Of a stretch of DNA of 64,000 nucleotides, positions 12,890 through 26,001 are shown in pieces. Position numbers and translations under genes: made by a program. Within the stretch, counting starts at the first letter, position 1, and the number at the start of each line of letters is the position of its first letter. Source of the DNA: Armillaria gallica. Lineage: Eukaryota; Basidiomycota; Agaricomycetes; Agaricales; Physalacriaceae. The notes under the pieces were generated by a model that had not been told where the DNA came from, searched no databases, and saw only the letters and a list, made by a program, of their open reading frames with translations. The stretch lies in contig JBANDB010000009.1 in the NCBI GenBank assembly GCA_037576215.1, forward strand, positions 682,001 through 746,000, read 5' to 3'.

Positions 12890-14330
12890 ATTTATCCGCC
12901 GTGGCATGCGGCACTTTTGGATCGTATTCGAAGACGGCTTTCTTCGACCGCTATTACAGTTGAATTCGTCCAATAGGGAAAGATTTGCCGCCAGGCAGTT
13001 CAAACGCGTGATGTGCAAGCAGCAGTGGGATCCGGGTCGATACCACAAGACATTGTGGTCTTAATCAATGAAGGGAATGGAAACGGACGCGAGGGTAAGA
13101 GAGCAGATGAGATAGTTAGAGCAGCTACAGATGATCTGCGTCCCGCGCTGACGATGGTAATGTTGCCTTGTGGTACTTCTATGGGCGCATGGGGAAGATT
13201 TATTGTTGGCGAACACCATTTGATCGAGGTATGGTTACAAGTGTTGCCCAACCAACAAAGCGCCGACGTGCTGTGTGCTAAATTTATACGCCGGACATTT
13301 GCATTGTCACATCAGTATATTTAAACCTGGCCCAGGAACAGAGAACATGGAATCTTTCGAAATCCATAGACACAGAAAGGAATGGACCTATTTGAGGCGC
13401 CGGATGTCAAGTGCTGTGCGCGCACATCTTGGTTGCTAAAGGTCTCTGACGTTTGAGCTTAGATTCTCCGTGACTTTCTGTGATTTGAATCCTAACCTTT
13501 GCATGGAGAATCTAGGTGAGATTCAGAAACAGGTCGAAGCGGCGCAAAAGCAGAAGAACCGTGACATGTCAATATGAATGTTCACTTAGGGATATTTTGA
13601 TCTGTGCATAAGAAAGAGAGCTCACGTTTTTGTTGAAGTTTGAGCACGGGAGGGCACGGATCTGAAGGGCGTAACTCGTTGTCTGTCGACATGGTGGTAA
13701 ACGGTAAGTAACGGGTTCGGAGCAAGTTGATTCTGACGGCGCGTACAGCCACCAGTGACTCAAAGTATAAAAGCCACCCTTTTTCTGGTGCAAAACTAGG
13801 CTCATACTTTTAACTTGGCTCAGCAGTCCTTTATAGCGACGCAGAAAATGCAAGACGGTCGTTACATCAAGAAGCAACGAAGGAAACAAAGACAAAAGAT
13901 TATTGAATGGTTCAAACCTCCACGTTGCAGCACCTTATTTGAGTCCTTCCTTTACGGACGAAACAAGCATTAACATTCAGGTTCGAAGTTCGAGCAGTAA
14001 ACACGTTGACCGAACATGTGGCAGGATGATCCCAGGCACATTCCTCGGCAGTATCACCCTATTGTCTCAGGACTCTAAGCGCTTGATACAGGCTTTAGTG
14101 GGTTACGGAGAAGTACGAAATGTTACAACATGAGAGTCATAGCAGTTCTGACTGAATCAAGATAGTAAGCAAGCGCATGAATAACCAATTCGACGTGAAC
14201 ACCCAGCGCTCAATGCTCATGTTTTCAATTTTGCCAGACCAATGATGGTCTGATGCTCCATCTTCGCCACAACATCAAAGTCCACGAGACGCTTTTAAGT
14301 GACGCACGTATTTAAAAACAACTCCTGGAG
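12890..14330. repeat. Upstream part of duplicated unit a
   Basis: This stretch is colinear with the region upstream of copy b (about 16490-17700), and its first part with that upstream of copy c (about 62050-62750). Shared landmarks are GGCATGCxGCAC, the run around GATGATCTGC/GATGATCAC, GGAATGGACCTA, CATGGAGAATCTA and ATTCCTCGGCAGT. ORFs inside it are short and not conserved in length, so I read it as promoter and intergenic DNA copied along with the gene, not as a second gene. Confidence 0.6.
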
Positions 14331-14434
14331 TGAATTTGTGCGCATACAAGCAAAACGAAAACAGGAATAAAGAATGGTAGGAATATACTTGAAGTCATAC
14401 ATAGCTGGTTATTTCAACGTCGATGGGTAATTTC

Positions 14435-16464
14435 TCATGCAAATGTCATCATATCTTCGGTGCCGGCGTGCGAACAACCTCTTTCCATCTCGGAAAGAGC
14501 TATATCGACACTCTGGAGAGAAGGGAAAGTAGCATCTTCAATCCATCGCGATAAGAATACTACAACGCACTGTCTCTGTTGAGTCGCTTGGGCCGCTCCT
14601 GGAGGTGTGAGGAGCAAACCTGAGGAACTTTGGTCCATCAACGGGGCGCTCCTGGGCCCCTTCCCTCATTTTTGCATTACGAGCATTGAGCCTGCGCAGA
14701 ATTAGGTCATTGATCAAAGACCAGTGGAGGAGAACTTGCATTGCTAGCAAGGAGTTTATATAGACTATCGGTGAATAGTTAAAGACAAATAGGACATCGA
14801 TCAAAGCAGACTCTAACACGCACGCTTCGGCAGAATGAAATCGACTGCGAGGAAAATGAGGCTGTTTGGCCAAGCGATGCACTGGATGGAAGATGATATC
14901 AGAATCAAGAGGATCAAAGATTAGTGAGTGATTACCGCGACGAGCGTAAATAACGAGCATGCGCTAGAGTAACAGCGAATACTCCTGATTAGCTTCCGTC
15001 CTATCGGACACGCCCTCGGAATCATACCTCGTTGCTAGACCAGATATTACAACAAGCCGCATTAGCCCGACAATGATCTTTAGCGTACTACAGATGATTT
15101 CCTGTTGTGAGCATCTATCGTATTCGTGATGTTGTTAGAGAAGGCAGCATACCCGGAGAAACCAGTCATGGATCTTCCCTTGTGCAAGTAGTAGCACATT
15201 GTCGCGGCAATGAAGAAGTCCGCCCCTGCGAGGGTAGAGAAGACTACGTAAATGGATGTCTGCAATGCATAGCTACCCGTTAGAGTGACCATAAGACCGA
15301 TACAGAGCTACCGAGGCCTACGCTGATGGTGGGGATGTCGAAAAAACTTGATAGGGTGTATCTGGTGACAAGGTTAGCATGGCAGATGGGAGTTGTAACG
15401 AGGCGTGGCCCATACGTATCATAAATAACATCTGGTAACATTCTCTACATGTCAGCGCTGTATGCATATATATATAATTGATGCTCACAGATTCCAGTGC
15501 CTTCGAAATTACAGTCAGATCTACATTCATTATGACAAAGGAGGCCTCACCGAAAGAGGCAGCGACAGCAAGAAACTATCGGCACCTTCATGAATCTTGT
15601 GAAAAAGGGGAGAAGAGTACACACAATAAGCCATGGCAGGACCATATCGAATTTAAGACCAACTATGAGGAAATCAATAGTCAGGATCCGTTCGCTCTAA
15701 TCCCAACAGACCAACGTTTCCATATTCTAACGGCGTATAAGCTGTAGGCGCCGGAGAATGAGTCTTTCCGATCATTCGAGACTCAATCGAAGGAGACAAA
15801 CGCTTGGACACCAACGACGATTAACATCTAATTAACGATTGAGAATGATACAAGATCGTTCCAAATTTCACGTACATTGACTAAGAGCTGCAACTAAGGA
15901 CGAGAAAGAAATCAAAGAGTCTGCTAATGGACGAAGCAGGGAAATAGGCCTACCGGAAAACTCCTGCCAGCGAGTTACAAACTCAGTTGAACTTAGAGCT
16001 ATGGAAGACACGTACCAAATGATCCCGAACAAGGGAAGATAATTCCCAAATGATTCGATCATATAGAAGTACAAGGCATGGGTGCTTATCGCAACGTGAA
16101 GTGTATCGAGGATCCTGGAGATGATAGTGGACGTCAGAATCCAGCTTGTTAGCTTATACAGCCTTCTGCAACCATACCACAGTATGGCGACCTGCTTATA
16201 TATCAGAAAATTCCTATGAAAATATACAATTTTTGCGTACGGAATATCGGAAGAGCCACGGGTCATTAGGGTATCTCTTGTAGTAGATAACAGTCTGCAG
16301 GATAGTGATCCCGTAGAAACTAGAAGTGCACGATGAGCATCGGAAGGGAGCCTTAAAAGAAATCGCACGTGCACCGCAGCTATAGTAGCGCCGACATAAA
16401 CCGCACCAAGCGTCGTTCCCAGCGGGGGAATATCAACTGTCGGTATGGGGAGAGGCGACGACAT
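14435..16464 (-). CDS. DUF6534-type seven-helix membrane protein, copy b
   Basis: The start ATG at 16464 encodes MSSPLPIPTVD and then the first helix LGAVYVGATIAAV. Further exons encode FYGITILQTVIYY with YPNDPW, VAILW plus ILDTLHVAISTHALYFY with ESFGNY, LQLLVN, MLIVVGVQ plus ALYAVRIWK, FLAVAASFG-like text, SIYVVFST with ADFFIAATMCYYLHKGRSM, VYINSLLAM, and LNARNAK. The last exon (SVDIALSEMER) ends at TGA 14435. The exon order equals copies a and c. The first intron seems to start with GC instead of GT, a tolerated variant. The join between the seventh-helix exons (about 15115-15150) is uncertain by one base. The protein would be a multi-pass membrane protein of unknown role with a polar C-terminal tail. 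It is a tandem neighbour of copy a, head to tail, 1.6 kb away. Confidence 0.7.
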
Positions 16465-16489
16465 CGATTACGCGAACGGTAACGGAAGA

Positions 16490-17760
16490 CTATGTTATAT
16501 ATATCCAGTCAGTGGCATGCAGCACATTGGGATCATCTTCGAAGAAGGCCTTCTTTTGATCATTGTTACAGTTGATTCCTGTAAACAGGGAAAGACCACA
16601 TCGCTGGGCCATTCAAACACGAGGGACGCGTGGAAAGTAGCAGCGGCACACGGTTCGATGTCACCGGTCAGTGTGGCTTTGATCAATAACTCGGGAATGG
16701 AAACGCAAGGAATAAGAACTACTGAGATGGCAAGAGCTGCTGCAGCTGCAGATGATCACAAGCATTGATGAGATCGAAGGCGACGTCCCTGGCACGGGTT
16801 GATGCCCATCCGTGTTGCTTTGTGACACTTCTACGGTCCACGAGGGACTTTCTTTACTGGTGACCACCTGGAACCCAAATGAAACTCATTCCTCGGCGCT
16901 TACGTTGCGGTGTCAACTTAAGCTGAGCTTGACTGATGATCAAGTTAGCACTAACACTTTCGTAGATACAGGAGAATGGACCTACTGAAGGCGCAGGATG
17001 TCGAACAAGACAACGCACGTCGTGCTAAATGTGGTTCACAGGAGGTTGGGGCCCTGTTTTCCACCAACGCCTCGGCGGAAAATCTCTGAACCCCGGAGCT
17101 CAGATTTTCCTTGACTTGCTGAGATTTGATAACCGGCCCTCCCGATCCTGCATGGAGAATCTACGTGAAACTTTTACCAAAACAAAAGATGAACAAACGT
17201 ACATTGGTCCAATGTCCTATGATCCGAGCGGCCGTTCATAGTCAATCATGAGTGTTCATTAATAGGCTTACATTAGCGCGCGCCTAAGAGAAATCCACAT
17301 GTTACGTGGAACTGGACGAGTTCGCCTGACTGTGTCTGAATAAAACAGTCGTTGAATTCCACGCGGAGAATACATGACGGTCGCTACAGCAAGAAGCAGC
17401 GATGAAAACCAAATCAAAACCTACCAAACCTCCATGCCAGAGACCTTATTCGGACTTCCTGCGAAACGATCACTGCACTTACCTTCTTCGTCCGGTAGAA
17501 GACACTGACCGACGAAGTATCAGAATAACTATGCTTCCAGGTGCATTCCTCGGGAGTCTTCATCGCATCGCCCGATTGTCTCGGAGCTTTTGATGTGCTT
17601 CAGCCCGTTGCGAAGATTACTCCACCGTGGAGAAATATGATGGGTTCGGACGTGAAATACCAGACAATCCTATTTGATTCGAGATAGTGAGCAGATGCGC
17701 GGATTCACATAGTTTCGGGAAATTCACGTTATTCTATTAATTATCCCGATAAGTCTTGCA
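16490..17760. repeat. Upstream part of duplicated unit b
   Basis: It is colinear with 12890-14330 (see that entry). It has only short, non-conserved ORFs. Together with copy b it makes a duplicated unit of roughly 3.4 kb. Confidence 0.6.
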
Positions 17761-20079
17761 TATCAGCTCAGTTGAGATGATAGTTCGATGCTCAAGCTCC
17801 GTCTTTTTTTCCAGAGCAAAACAATCAGCGTCGTTGGCAATAGGGATTGAAGACGAAAGCTTACTAGGAACTCCTTGGTACAAACATATGGACGACTATA
17901 TGTGACGGCACGGATACCGATTCCTGCACTAGCTGGGTGCATCCTCATCAACCAAGACATTCAAAATGTTTGTGTGATGCATCCTTTGCTCGGACCCCGA
18001 CCACCGCTCCTCCGCCGTCATAATCTCCTAGGTCGGCATGCTTCCCGCGTTATTCCTTTTCCCGCCTTTCTCACGGGCTCTATCTCCCTCTTTATATTCC
18101 TTCTATTGCCCTCCTCACTACATACCAGTCAGCTCTCCTCATCTTTCGCTAGCTCCCTTTGTGTTTCATCGGTACATCCTCATGATAACGAAATAGGTCT
18201 TGGACATTTGTACGGTTACGGTGACGTGGTCGACGAAGCAGGGAGCGCCCAGATGGAGAAGAATATTAGGATTTGAAGGATACACACACAGGTTGCTGGC
18301 GGTTTCAGCGGCACAAAGTCAATGCTTGGACCTTGGTGAAAGTGTAGGTGCCAGCGAATAAATAGTAGCATGGAGAGTACCTGCTTTCTCATCTGGGACA
18401 CAAGGTACGACCTCGTTAAGGTAGCGTCATCGAAGAGAAAAAAGAGGGTAAGGTCGACATACTGGTAGAGTGGGTACAATCTGAGAGACGCGCAGATGAT
18501 GTGTAACCCGGCGCGCAGGTCCTGAATCACCACTGGTAATAGTATGTCATAATCACACTCGATCGTACGGATAGGTCGTGTAGACATCTCTAAATCAAGC
18601 CGCGCGCATGTCGCAAGCAAGATTCGACTCCTAACAATACAGTTGGACGTCAGCGAAGGTAAAGAATATTTCAGTGTTTATCATTAACCTGCGGCGGATA
18701 GCCGATTGTATAACATGACATTTCCTTTCTTCGTAAAATTGAGGAATAGCGAAATTCACGGTTAATCTGGCACAGGCAAAAATCTACGTTTATGAGCTTC
18801 CTTTGTCAGGCCAGCTGAGGTATGAGGTGCCCTGAATGATTTAAAATAGCCGCCCGAACTGCGTGTTAGAAGATCATCAATATTAATATTAAATTTACAT
18901 GATGCGGAGAAGCAGAGGACTCGTCAGTTGCCTGGGCCAAACAATGTTTGGAATTCCGCATTCGAGAACATATCTGCTTCGAGCGAAGCGACTGAGTAAC
19001 ATTCTCCTCGGGGCTTGCTCTGGAATCTTCGTCAGGCAAATAGGAAAGAAGTCGAGAGGCCCTCACCAACGAATAGGTCCACCACTCTCGTTCCAGTTTG
19101 ACACACGTGTACCACGGACTCCGTAAGTCCAATCATAATAACTGTCCTCCAGAGAACCTCTCCATCTCGTCAGTGGGCGATGATGAAGTTGCGCCTGAAT
19201 ATTTGCATAAGTAGCTTTGAAGAGATTTCTGTTCGCTTGAGCAGTAAGCAGTGTCTGCCTTCGTAAGTGATGCAGCGAACGACGAGATGGTCAGAGTTGA
19301 GTCCATAGAAGAGCAACACTGGCATTTCGGCGCTGCCACGAAGGCCCGGATATGTCCGCTACCCGGGCCGTTTCAAACAGCTTTTGGTTTGGTTTGCGCT
19401 TTACACTGGTATCTACTTCACTACTTGCCGATCGGCTATTCTTATCATTACTAGGCTGCTTCCCTTATTACAGCACAAAACGGCCCGCCCCCCCGTTCAA
19501 CTTTTTGCGCTGTGCTGCCGAGTCGCGATCTCATCTCTTCGAGCCGGAAAGCGGCAAGCCGTTTCTGAAGTAGTTCGCTGGCTGTGCTGTCCTCTAAGGA
19601 CATCTGCCATCACGGCATTTATCATCAACCGCTTACCTACTGTCCTTTCCTCTCTCGATAGGTTTGTATCATCATTGGTCCGTGAGAGGCCACCTCTTCA
19701 TGACCTTTTGATGGATACATTAGAATACGTGACAAATTTGGCATCCTTGAAAGATGTTAACCTCGAAATGGACTTGAGAAATTATGCCAGCTTCGATCCA
19801 CGACGATAATCAGTTTGATAGGCTGTAATGTTTCATTTTACGTTTCCCCGTGCTGGCGGTAAAGCACAGCGACCTTCGAAAAAGTTCTGCGGCAAGCCAC
19901 ACCCACCTCATGGCAGTGAAAGGCTATACCCGTTGGTGCGTTCTTATCTTTGAGAAGGTTTAAATCATATGAATTGATAGCGAAGGATAAAACCAGAACA
20001 AAGAGAACGAGGTAGCGAATATTCTACATGTTTATTTATGTGGGGAAAACGAACACCAATACCAGCATTGTAAGACCTC
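17760..20079. other. Region with weak ORFs only
   Basis: No gene is recognised. The best candidate is a minus-strand ORF from 18620 (second ATG near 18587, reading MSTRPIRTIECDYD) to 18216, containing a hydrophobic-acidic run (LTLFFLFDD followed by SYLVSQMRKQ). A plus-strand ORF 19384-19809 ends in a leucine-rich segment that could be an F-box-protein remnant. Neither has a recognisable domain. Confidence 0.3.
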
Positions 20080-20722
20080 TTACGCTGCTACCAGGTCCGG
20101 GTACGACCACCCAGGCGTATCAAACACGACGGCGCTTTCCCTCATTTGCGCAATCTCAGCTTCTGCGCTCGACCTCTCCTCCTCAACGGCTAAAATCACG
20201 TCCTAGAGATACCGCTATGAGTACAATAACAGAAGTAAAATGTGGAAACAAGCTCTACCTGCATACGTTTCTTCAACGCGTCAATTGTACGCTGATGGTC
20301 GCACGCTTCATTCCAAATTTTTCTCAGTCTCGAGATATATTTCAACCAGGTGTGCCTATCAGACCACACAAGCGCATCGTCCGCCTGACGCAGTTGTCGA
20401 TACAGGATGAGTGATTTGCACTTCAGCCTATATCCATCATCAGTCGGCGTGTAACCGTGGCTCAATGATCGAAGAACACATACGATCGAAGCTTGCTGTT
20501 AAATGTACCCAATTCTCTCGCATGAGCGTCAAAGACGATAATTTCTTCGTCAATACGAGTTGCAAGCTGCCGGACGGCAGTACCAGGCCTTAAGGGTGGT
20601 ATCTTGATATGCAGAAAGGCGCTGCCACAGAGGAAGACCATGAGAAGCAGTGTAGACACCCACACGGGTGCTCTCGTAGAAGCAAGATAGGTGACTACGG
20701 TCTCGATTTTGCAGGAGGGAAT
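20080..20722 (-). pseudogene. Membrane-anchored coiled-coil family, copy C1
   Basis: Three exons are visible: the N-terminal part (about 20719-20484), then HTWLKYISRLRKIWNE with IDALKKRMQ, then DVILAVEEE with AEAEIAQMRES, ending in VAA and TAA at 20080. Both introns fit GT-AG (57 bp from the GTATGTG near 20485, and one of about 55 bp). Layout: one hydrophobic segment (VWVSTLLLMVFLCGSAFLHI), a conserved IDEEI/FDAHxRELGTFN block, then charged helices likely to form a coiled coil; about 180 residues. Where copy C3 has the start ATG, this copy reads ATT (20722-20720), and no other in-frame ATG lies upstream before a stop, so it may be start-less. I do not recognise the family and propose no function. 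Confidence 0.6.
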
Positions 20723-22649
20723 TGCGCATGGAAGGTACTAGTAGTGTTGCCATGAGAGTTATATATCATTTAAGAAACAGCCGTACTGCTGCCCGATCAA
20801 GCAAACGAGGATAAAGGCAGCGTATCGTATGTGTTCGCCAGGCAGGATACTTTTGCGATCCATTGGAAATAGTATCAAATTATCAATAGAGATCCACTAA
20901 ACATTGAATTCACTGCTCACGCAGTATTTGTTTGGAAATCCCATTTTAACTCGACCAATTGAGTCGTCATCCTGCTGTGAACTCTGTTATTAGGACCGGT
21001 ACTCGAAGTCTCGACCAAGCACGAGGAACAGGATCAAATTATCAATGCACCTCCATCACACATTTGTGAATTGGTACTAAGATCACTGACTTCAGTGCCC
21101 TCGGTCCCATCAATGATGGGATCAATTGATCGCAGTACCACAGGCTACAGTGTTCACAGCGGCGACTACATAAGTGAGGGGCCATAGTAGTATTCCAGTC
21201 AACTCCGGAAGGACATAACTCACGGAAAGGCTTTCGAAGCATCGATCGCAATGGGAGTCAATTCATAATTTGAAGGTCTACCCATTTGCCACCCACGGTG
21301 ACATAATATGGCCAGGCCCGGTGCCCGAGCAATGCCCGAGAACTCTAACTTCGAAATCCAAATGCCACTTTTTGTATGCTCGCCCTTATGCAACCTTAGT
21401 ACTTACGTTCCCTACATCCCCAAAAACTGTACATAACTTCAATAAGTAAATCTGCCGAGCCTCGGTAGTACCCGCTCAGATGTAGAAAGGACAGACCTTG
21501 CATGCTAGTGTCTTCAATCAAATATCAATTCTGCTTACCACGACTTCTCAATGACTTCAGTACAAAACACGAAAATGCGAGCTGGTGACTGCATAGCGCC
21601 AAGCGAGTTTTTGCACTTTTGGAACGAGTCTACTGGAACACATGATGCTTCAACTATGATGTCGGAGCAAAGTCTCCCCCACCGCAAGATCAATGTTGGC
21701 ACTCACAACGGACCCTAGTCACAAAAGTATACTGATCACTATGCAAATACGATCTATTAATGCTGCAGCTGTTTCATATTGGTTTCATAGATCAGCATGC
21801 ATCTTCCAAGATACTCCACAACTCACTAGTATTATGGGTCTCTGATGGCAATGTGCAGGGACAAAACAATATAAATGAAAGGAATACAATTCAAGACCAA
21901 TGTTGTTAAGATCAGGACTTGACCCAGGTCAGATGCAGTATTTCGTCGGATGGATCAGACAGGTCAGTGGTAGAAATATGGCAGTTCAGTAGTGTGGATG
22001 GAGGCACCTGGTCCAAAACAAATTAAAATTTCTGGGAAAATACCATACCTGTAGCCAAATAATAATAATAATAATATTTCCCATGGTTTTCCTTCTTCTG
22101 CCCGTCTGGTCCTAGAGAAGACAACAGAGGTATCTCGGAAATAGGCATCATCGTCACAAAATCTGCATGCTGAAAGAGCGAAATCCATTGGCCTCAATCT
22201 ATTAACAAAGAAAGTGCAAAGACTAGTACTGTACCAGATGTCAATGAAGATGACTCACGCAGCCCTCTCTAGTGGCTGTGTTGAAAAGTAGATGACTTGT
22301 TCGAATCAGTGGAATACCTTGAGAGAACACTCCTAGAACCTTGCAAAGTACACCAGGGTCCAGTAGTTGTCGCAATATGCAGGACATGGATCTCAAAAAG
22401 AATGAGGGCAGGAGCACATACCCTTAGCACTTGGCCTTCAAGCTTACTAGTAGCTCGGTGGCAACAAGATTATTGCAATTTGGTGTTGCTTGGTCAGTTC
22501 GGACTGATGGGAAGCTCTAGGTATATACATACATAATACAGTAGCCATGTCATTATGTACCTTGCCGGCTGTACTGTTCCTTAACCCATATCGCATTGTC
22601 ATCTCTGCGGATCTGTGTCTGTGTCTGTGTCTGAGGCCTGGTGAGGGCT
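20723..22649. other. Intergenic, partly an inverted copy of 32.68-33.1 kb
   Basis: The stretch about 21040-21250 matches, in reverse orientation, the sequence around 32690-32880 (shared words: CCTGTGGTACTGC, CAATTGATCCCAT, CACTGA, AGTGATCT). Thus copies C1 and C3 lie in a larger inverted duplication of more than 1 kb. No gene is seen. An (AAT)-type microsatellite lies at 22061-22077 and a (GTCTGT) run at about 22616-22632. Confidence 0.5.
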
Positions 22650-23315
22650 TACAGTTGTGGACAAACAACAACGACAAACCTTGTTTTGGCAGAATGTGAA
22701 TTTCTAGAGGAAATCTAACACCAGATTCAGATTCCTAGACATCAAAAACCCCCAAAAAACACCCTCCAAAGTTTTTCCCACGAGGTTTTGTACGCGGCCA
22801 AAATTTTGGGGTGTTTTATCAACATTGTGTACCCCTTTTGGCCTCCTAGTGATGCATGTGCAGCACCAGACAACACTCGCGCCATCGCTGCCAGGCTCCT
22901 GGTCATTAATCAAATGCCAAATCACCACAAAATCATTTTCTGAGCCAACTGCACCACGATTCAGCAAACATTAGTCAGGTCTGACACCCTAATTGGGTAA
23001 TATTTTAACACTTATTTCCTAGAGAACAGCTTGATAAAATATTTTAATTTTACCAGAATCAGATGCACCTTAACAAAAGGAAGCGATTCTGCTATCTCCG
23101 AAGTTTTTCCAAGCGACTTTGAGGCGTGGCCAAAAATTTTGGGTTTATTTTTCTAAAAATCTACCGGAGGGGAAATCAGCTCATGCCAAAATGTTCTTTA
23201 GGTTCATTTCTTCACATTCGAGCAAAAATCGGGCTGCTGGAGGGTGAGAAGGACCATCCCAAAATGGGTTGATCAACTTGATCAAATTTGTCGATTTTGT
23301 TTGTCCACAACTGTA
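22650..23315. mobile_element. Tc1/mariner-type MITE with TA target duplication
   Basis: The element 22652-23313 (662 bp) has terminal inverted repeats beginning CAGTTGTGGACAAACAA at both ends, continuing with a few mismatches to about 28 bp. It is flanked on each side by TA (22650-22651 and 23314-23315), the expected target duplication of Tc1/mariner elements. Inside, two similar stretches around 22770-22815 and 23103-23150 share GGCCAAAA(A)TTTTGGG. There is no transposase ORF, so it must have depended on an enzyme supplied elsewhere. Confidence 0.8.
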
Positions 23316-24577
23316 GTACTCATCTAGGAGCTCAGGATCCAATGTCTCTCAACCTTCTTCTCCTTCTCTGTCGCCATTATGCTAGCTTGCCCCATGGCAT
23401 AGCCTTCCATTTCCTGCAACAAAGATGGGGCTATTCCTGTAATGGCGCATCATTGCAGGAGACCGTGGTGGCAGCTGGAAACGAAAGAGCAGTCGGCATT
23501 TTGGCAATGCCAGGGCTAAGGACCAAGTAATGGACCGGTAACTCTGGTGCCAGGACAAATTCGGCAACCATTCCCAAAACTGGCCTTCATGTAGTAGAAG
23601 TGTTTTACACTTCGCTGCCTGCCTCGGATCTGCTAGTCTTATCATGTACAGGTTGCCTATTCATAGTCAACATTTTATGCTAAAATTGTTGCTTTGAGCA
23701 TTCAAGCATGAAGAGGAACTCGAACGGAAAGTCAATCTCCAACTGCATTATCCTCCCTTCTGATGCAAGTGCACTATGCTGCCTTCGACGCTCTTTTTGT
23801 CAGCTCATCAATACCTGACCTTCGGTCATCTGTCCTTGCAATATATCATGATTCCTGGGATATACCGACTCCAATTTCAAGACTTCACGTACGCTGGGTA
23901 ACATTTCCAGGAGACGCAACTTTATGCATAGTCCTACTGTAAGCGCAGACTACTTTGCGATGCTACGTGCCTGAAATATTTAATAGCCGGGCAAATCAGA
24001 TATAATCTCACAATGTTGAACGACATGTGTGGAACAACATCGTTTGTATCATTGTTTCTCAACATGCATACTGCTATTCCACAACATTGACTACCCTCAA
24101 GAACTTGATGATGATTTCGCACTCAGGATTTACTTATTCCCAGATAGGTGTGTATCCTCAACGACTTTTCTCCTGTATCCATGAAATGCTACTTGCTAAA
24201 AACACTTATAATATGCCAGAACACTGCATCGAATCCATGAATCATGGTAAAGCTCAATTTCAACATGAGTAACTCCACTGATCCTGAGTCTCAGGTTTAG
24301 GTTGGTAGATTTTGGTTCCCCATGTTATATTGTCCTCACTGGCAGCTGACGGTGAAGCACATAGTGCTACTCAAAGCAATTCTATGACAAGCTGTCTCTG
24401 ACTGAGACATTGTGTTGTGTACACGTGTTCTGATCTTTGGAAATATTTAAATGACACAAAATTGACAGCAGTGGATAGATACAGAACAGCGAAAACAGGA
24501 GAGCAAACTGTTGAGTACCATAAAGATATATTTTTGTGGCTGGAAGACAAACACCAACAACATGATGGTAAACCCTC

Positions 24578-25218
24578 TTACACTGCTGCTAGGTCCCGGT
24601 ACGACCACTCAGACATATTAAGAGCAGGGACGTGTTCCATATGTTGAGCAATCTCCACCTCTGCATGCAACATCTCCTCTTCCACTGCGGAAATCACATC
24701 CTGGAGATACCACCATGAGCTCAATAGCAGAGGAAATACATAAAATTGAAGCCATACCTGCATATGTTTCTGCAAAGCGTCAACGGTACACTGATGTTTG
24801 CGCATATCATTCCAAATTTTTTCCAGCCTCGAGATATATTTCAACCATGTGTGCATATCGGACCACAGTGATATATCATCCGCCTGATGCAGCTCTCAAT
24901 ACAGGGTGAGGGATTTGCATTTTAGTTGTATCATCGTGAGCCCCATGCAACGTTAAGTCAAGGGTTGAATAACACATACAATAAAATTTGGCTGTTGAAT
25001 GTCCCCAGCTCTCTCCCGTGGGCATCAAAGATGGTAATTTCTTCTTCGATGCTGAGTGCAAGAAGCTGGATAGCAGTACTTGGCTTCAAAGATGGGATAT
25101 GAATGTGTAGAAAGGCGCTGCCTGAGAGATAGAGGATGAGAAACAGCGTAGACAGCCAAGCTGGCGATATCATGGAAGAAATGTTAGTAACTACGGTCTT
25201 GGATTTACAGGATGTCAT
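24578..25218 (-). pseudogene. Membrane-anchored coiled-coil family, copy C2
   Basis: The ATG at 25218 starts MTSCKSKTVVTN, followed by a clear hydrophobic segment (WLSTLFLILYLSGSAFLHI) and the family block EEEITIFDAHGRELGTFN. The intron donor GTATGTG is kept, but where C1 has the acceptor ATAG this copy reads CAAC. The next exon also contains TGA (YxELHQ) where C1 and C4 have CGA. The later parts, HTWLKYISRLEKIWND with ALQKHMQ and DVISAVEEE with HAEVEIAQH, are well kept and end with TAA at 24578. At least two lesions therefore break it. It lies in segment A. Confidence 0.6.
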
Positions 25219-25524
25219 CACGTATAAGGGAACAGGCCAGAGTCCTGTGGCTATAGGTAGTATATCAGTCCTAACATGGACTCCTTATATACCATATGCC
25301 ATCGTAAAGAAGAGACATCTTGGACAGCTTTACCTTACCACATCTGGGCATTCGTTGTTAACCTCGTGTATGATTTCACATTCTTCACACCTTCACACTC
25401 TCCTTGAGAGTTACTGCTAATGGCGTTGCAAAGATCTCCTTCACATCCTCCTCAATTAGGTCACTGAACAGCAAATGCATCCCTTTGATCTAATCACCAG
25501 CAAGTTTACCTACTGATAGAATAA

Positions 25525-26001
25525 CAGGCACAGAGGGCTATCTTAAGTGTGCGGCTTTAAGTACTATAACAGGTGAACTGGGGGGATACATATATGGTAA
25601 AAATTGTGCGAACGATCACAGTCCGAGTCAGACAAAAACCTAAAGAACGATTGACCTATAGGTCCATAAGTACCTCACCATCTTTGATCTCATCTCAATA
25701 TTTGCTGGAACGAGGGTTGAAGCCCAGGCCCCAGGAAGATGATGTCAGGCTTTCTTCCAGTATAGGCTGTTGCTTCGTTGAACCATTCCAGGGCCCTCAT
25801 TCTGACATTGTGATGAGATTAAATTGAAAGACGCTGAGATACCTATCGACCTATACATGGATGATCGTTATTTAGGTTTTTGCCTGAATCGGACTATGGT
25901 ATGGATTGCGCATTTTTACCATATATGTATCCCCCGGGTTCACTTATAATAATACTGCAGCCGCTCACTTAAAAATAGATATACAGTATCCTCTGTTCCT
26001 G
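25525..26001. mobile_element. Non-autonomous element with long terminal inverted repeats
   Basis: The left end from 25525 (CAGGCACAGAGGG) and the right end to 26001 (reverse complement CAGGAACAGAGG) are imperfect inverted repeats extending inward about 120-150 bp. Shared words include GGGGGATACATATATGGTAA and CAAAAACCTAAA. It has no coding capacity and no clear target duplication. The termini starting CAG hint at a hAT- or CACTA-like origin, but this is a guess. The matching interval of segment B is much shorter and lacks it. Confidence 0.65.

Noticed and set aside
13013..13324. 103-codon ORF upstream of DUF6534 copy a
   Set aside because: The homologous upstream regions of copies b and c do not keep this frame, so it is a chance ORF in copied intergenic DNA.
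22275..22310. tRNA B-box-like word TTCGAATC
   Set aside because: No A box, acceptor-stem pairing or cloverleaf can be formed around it.
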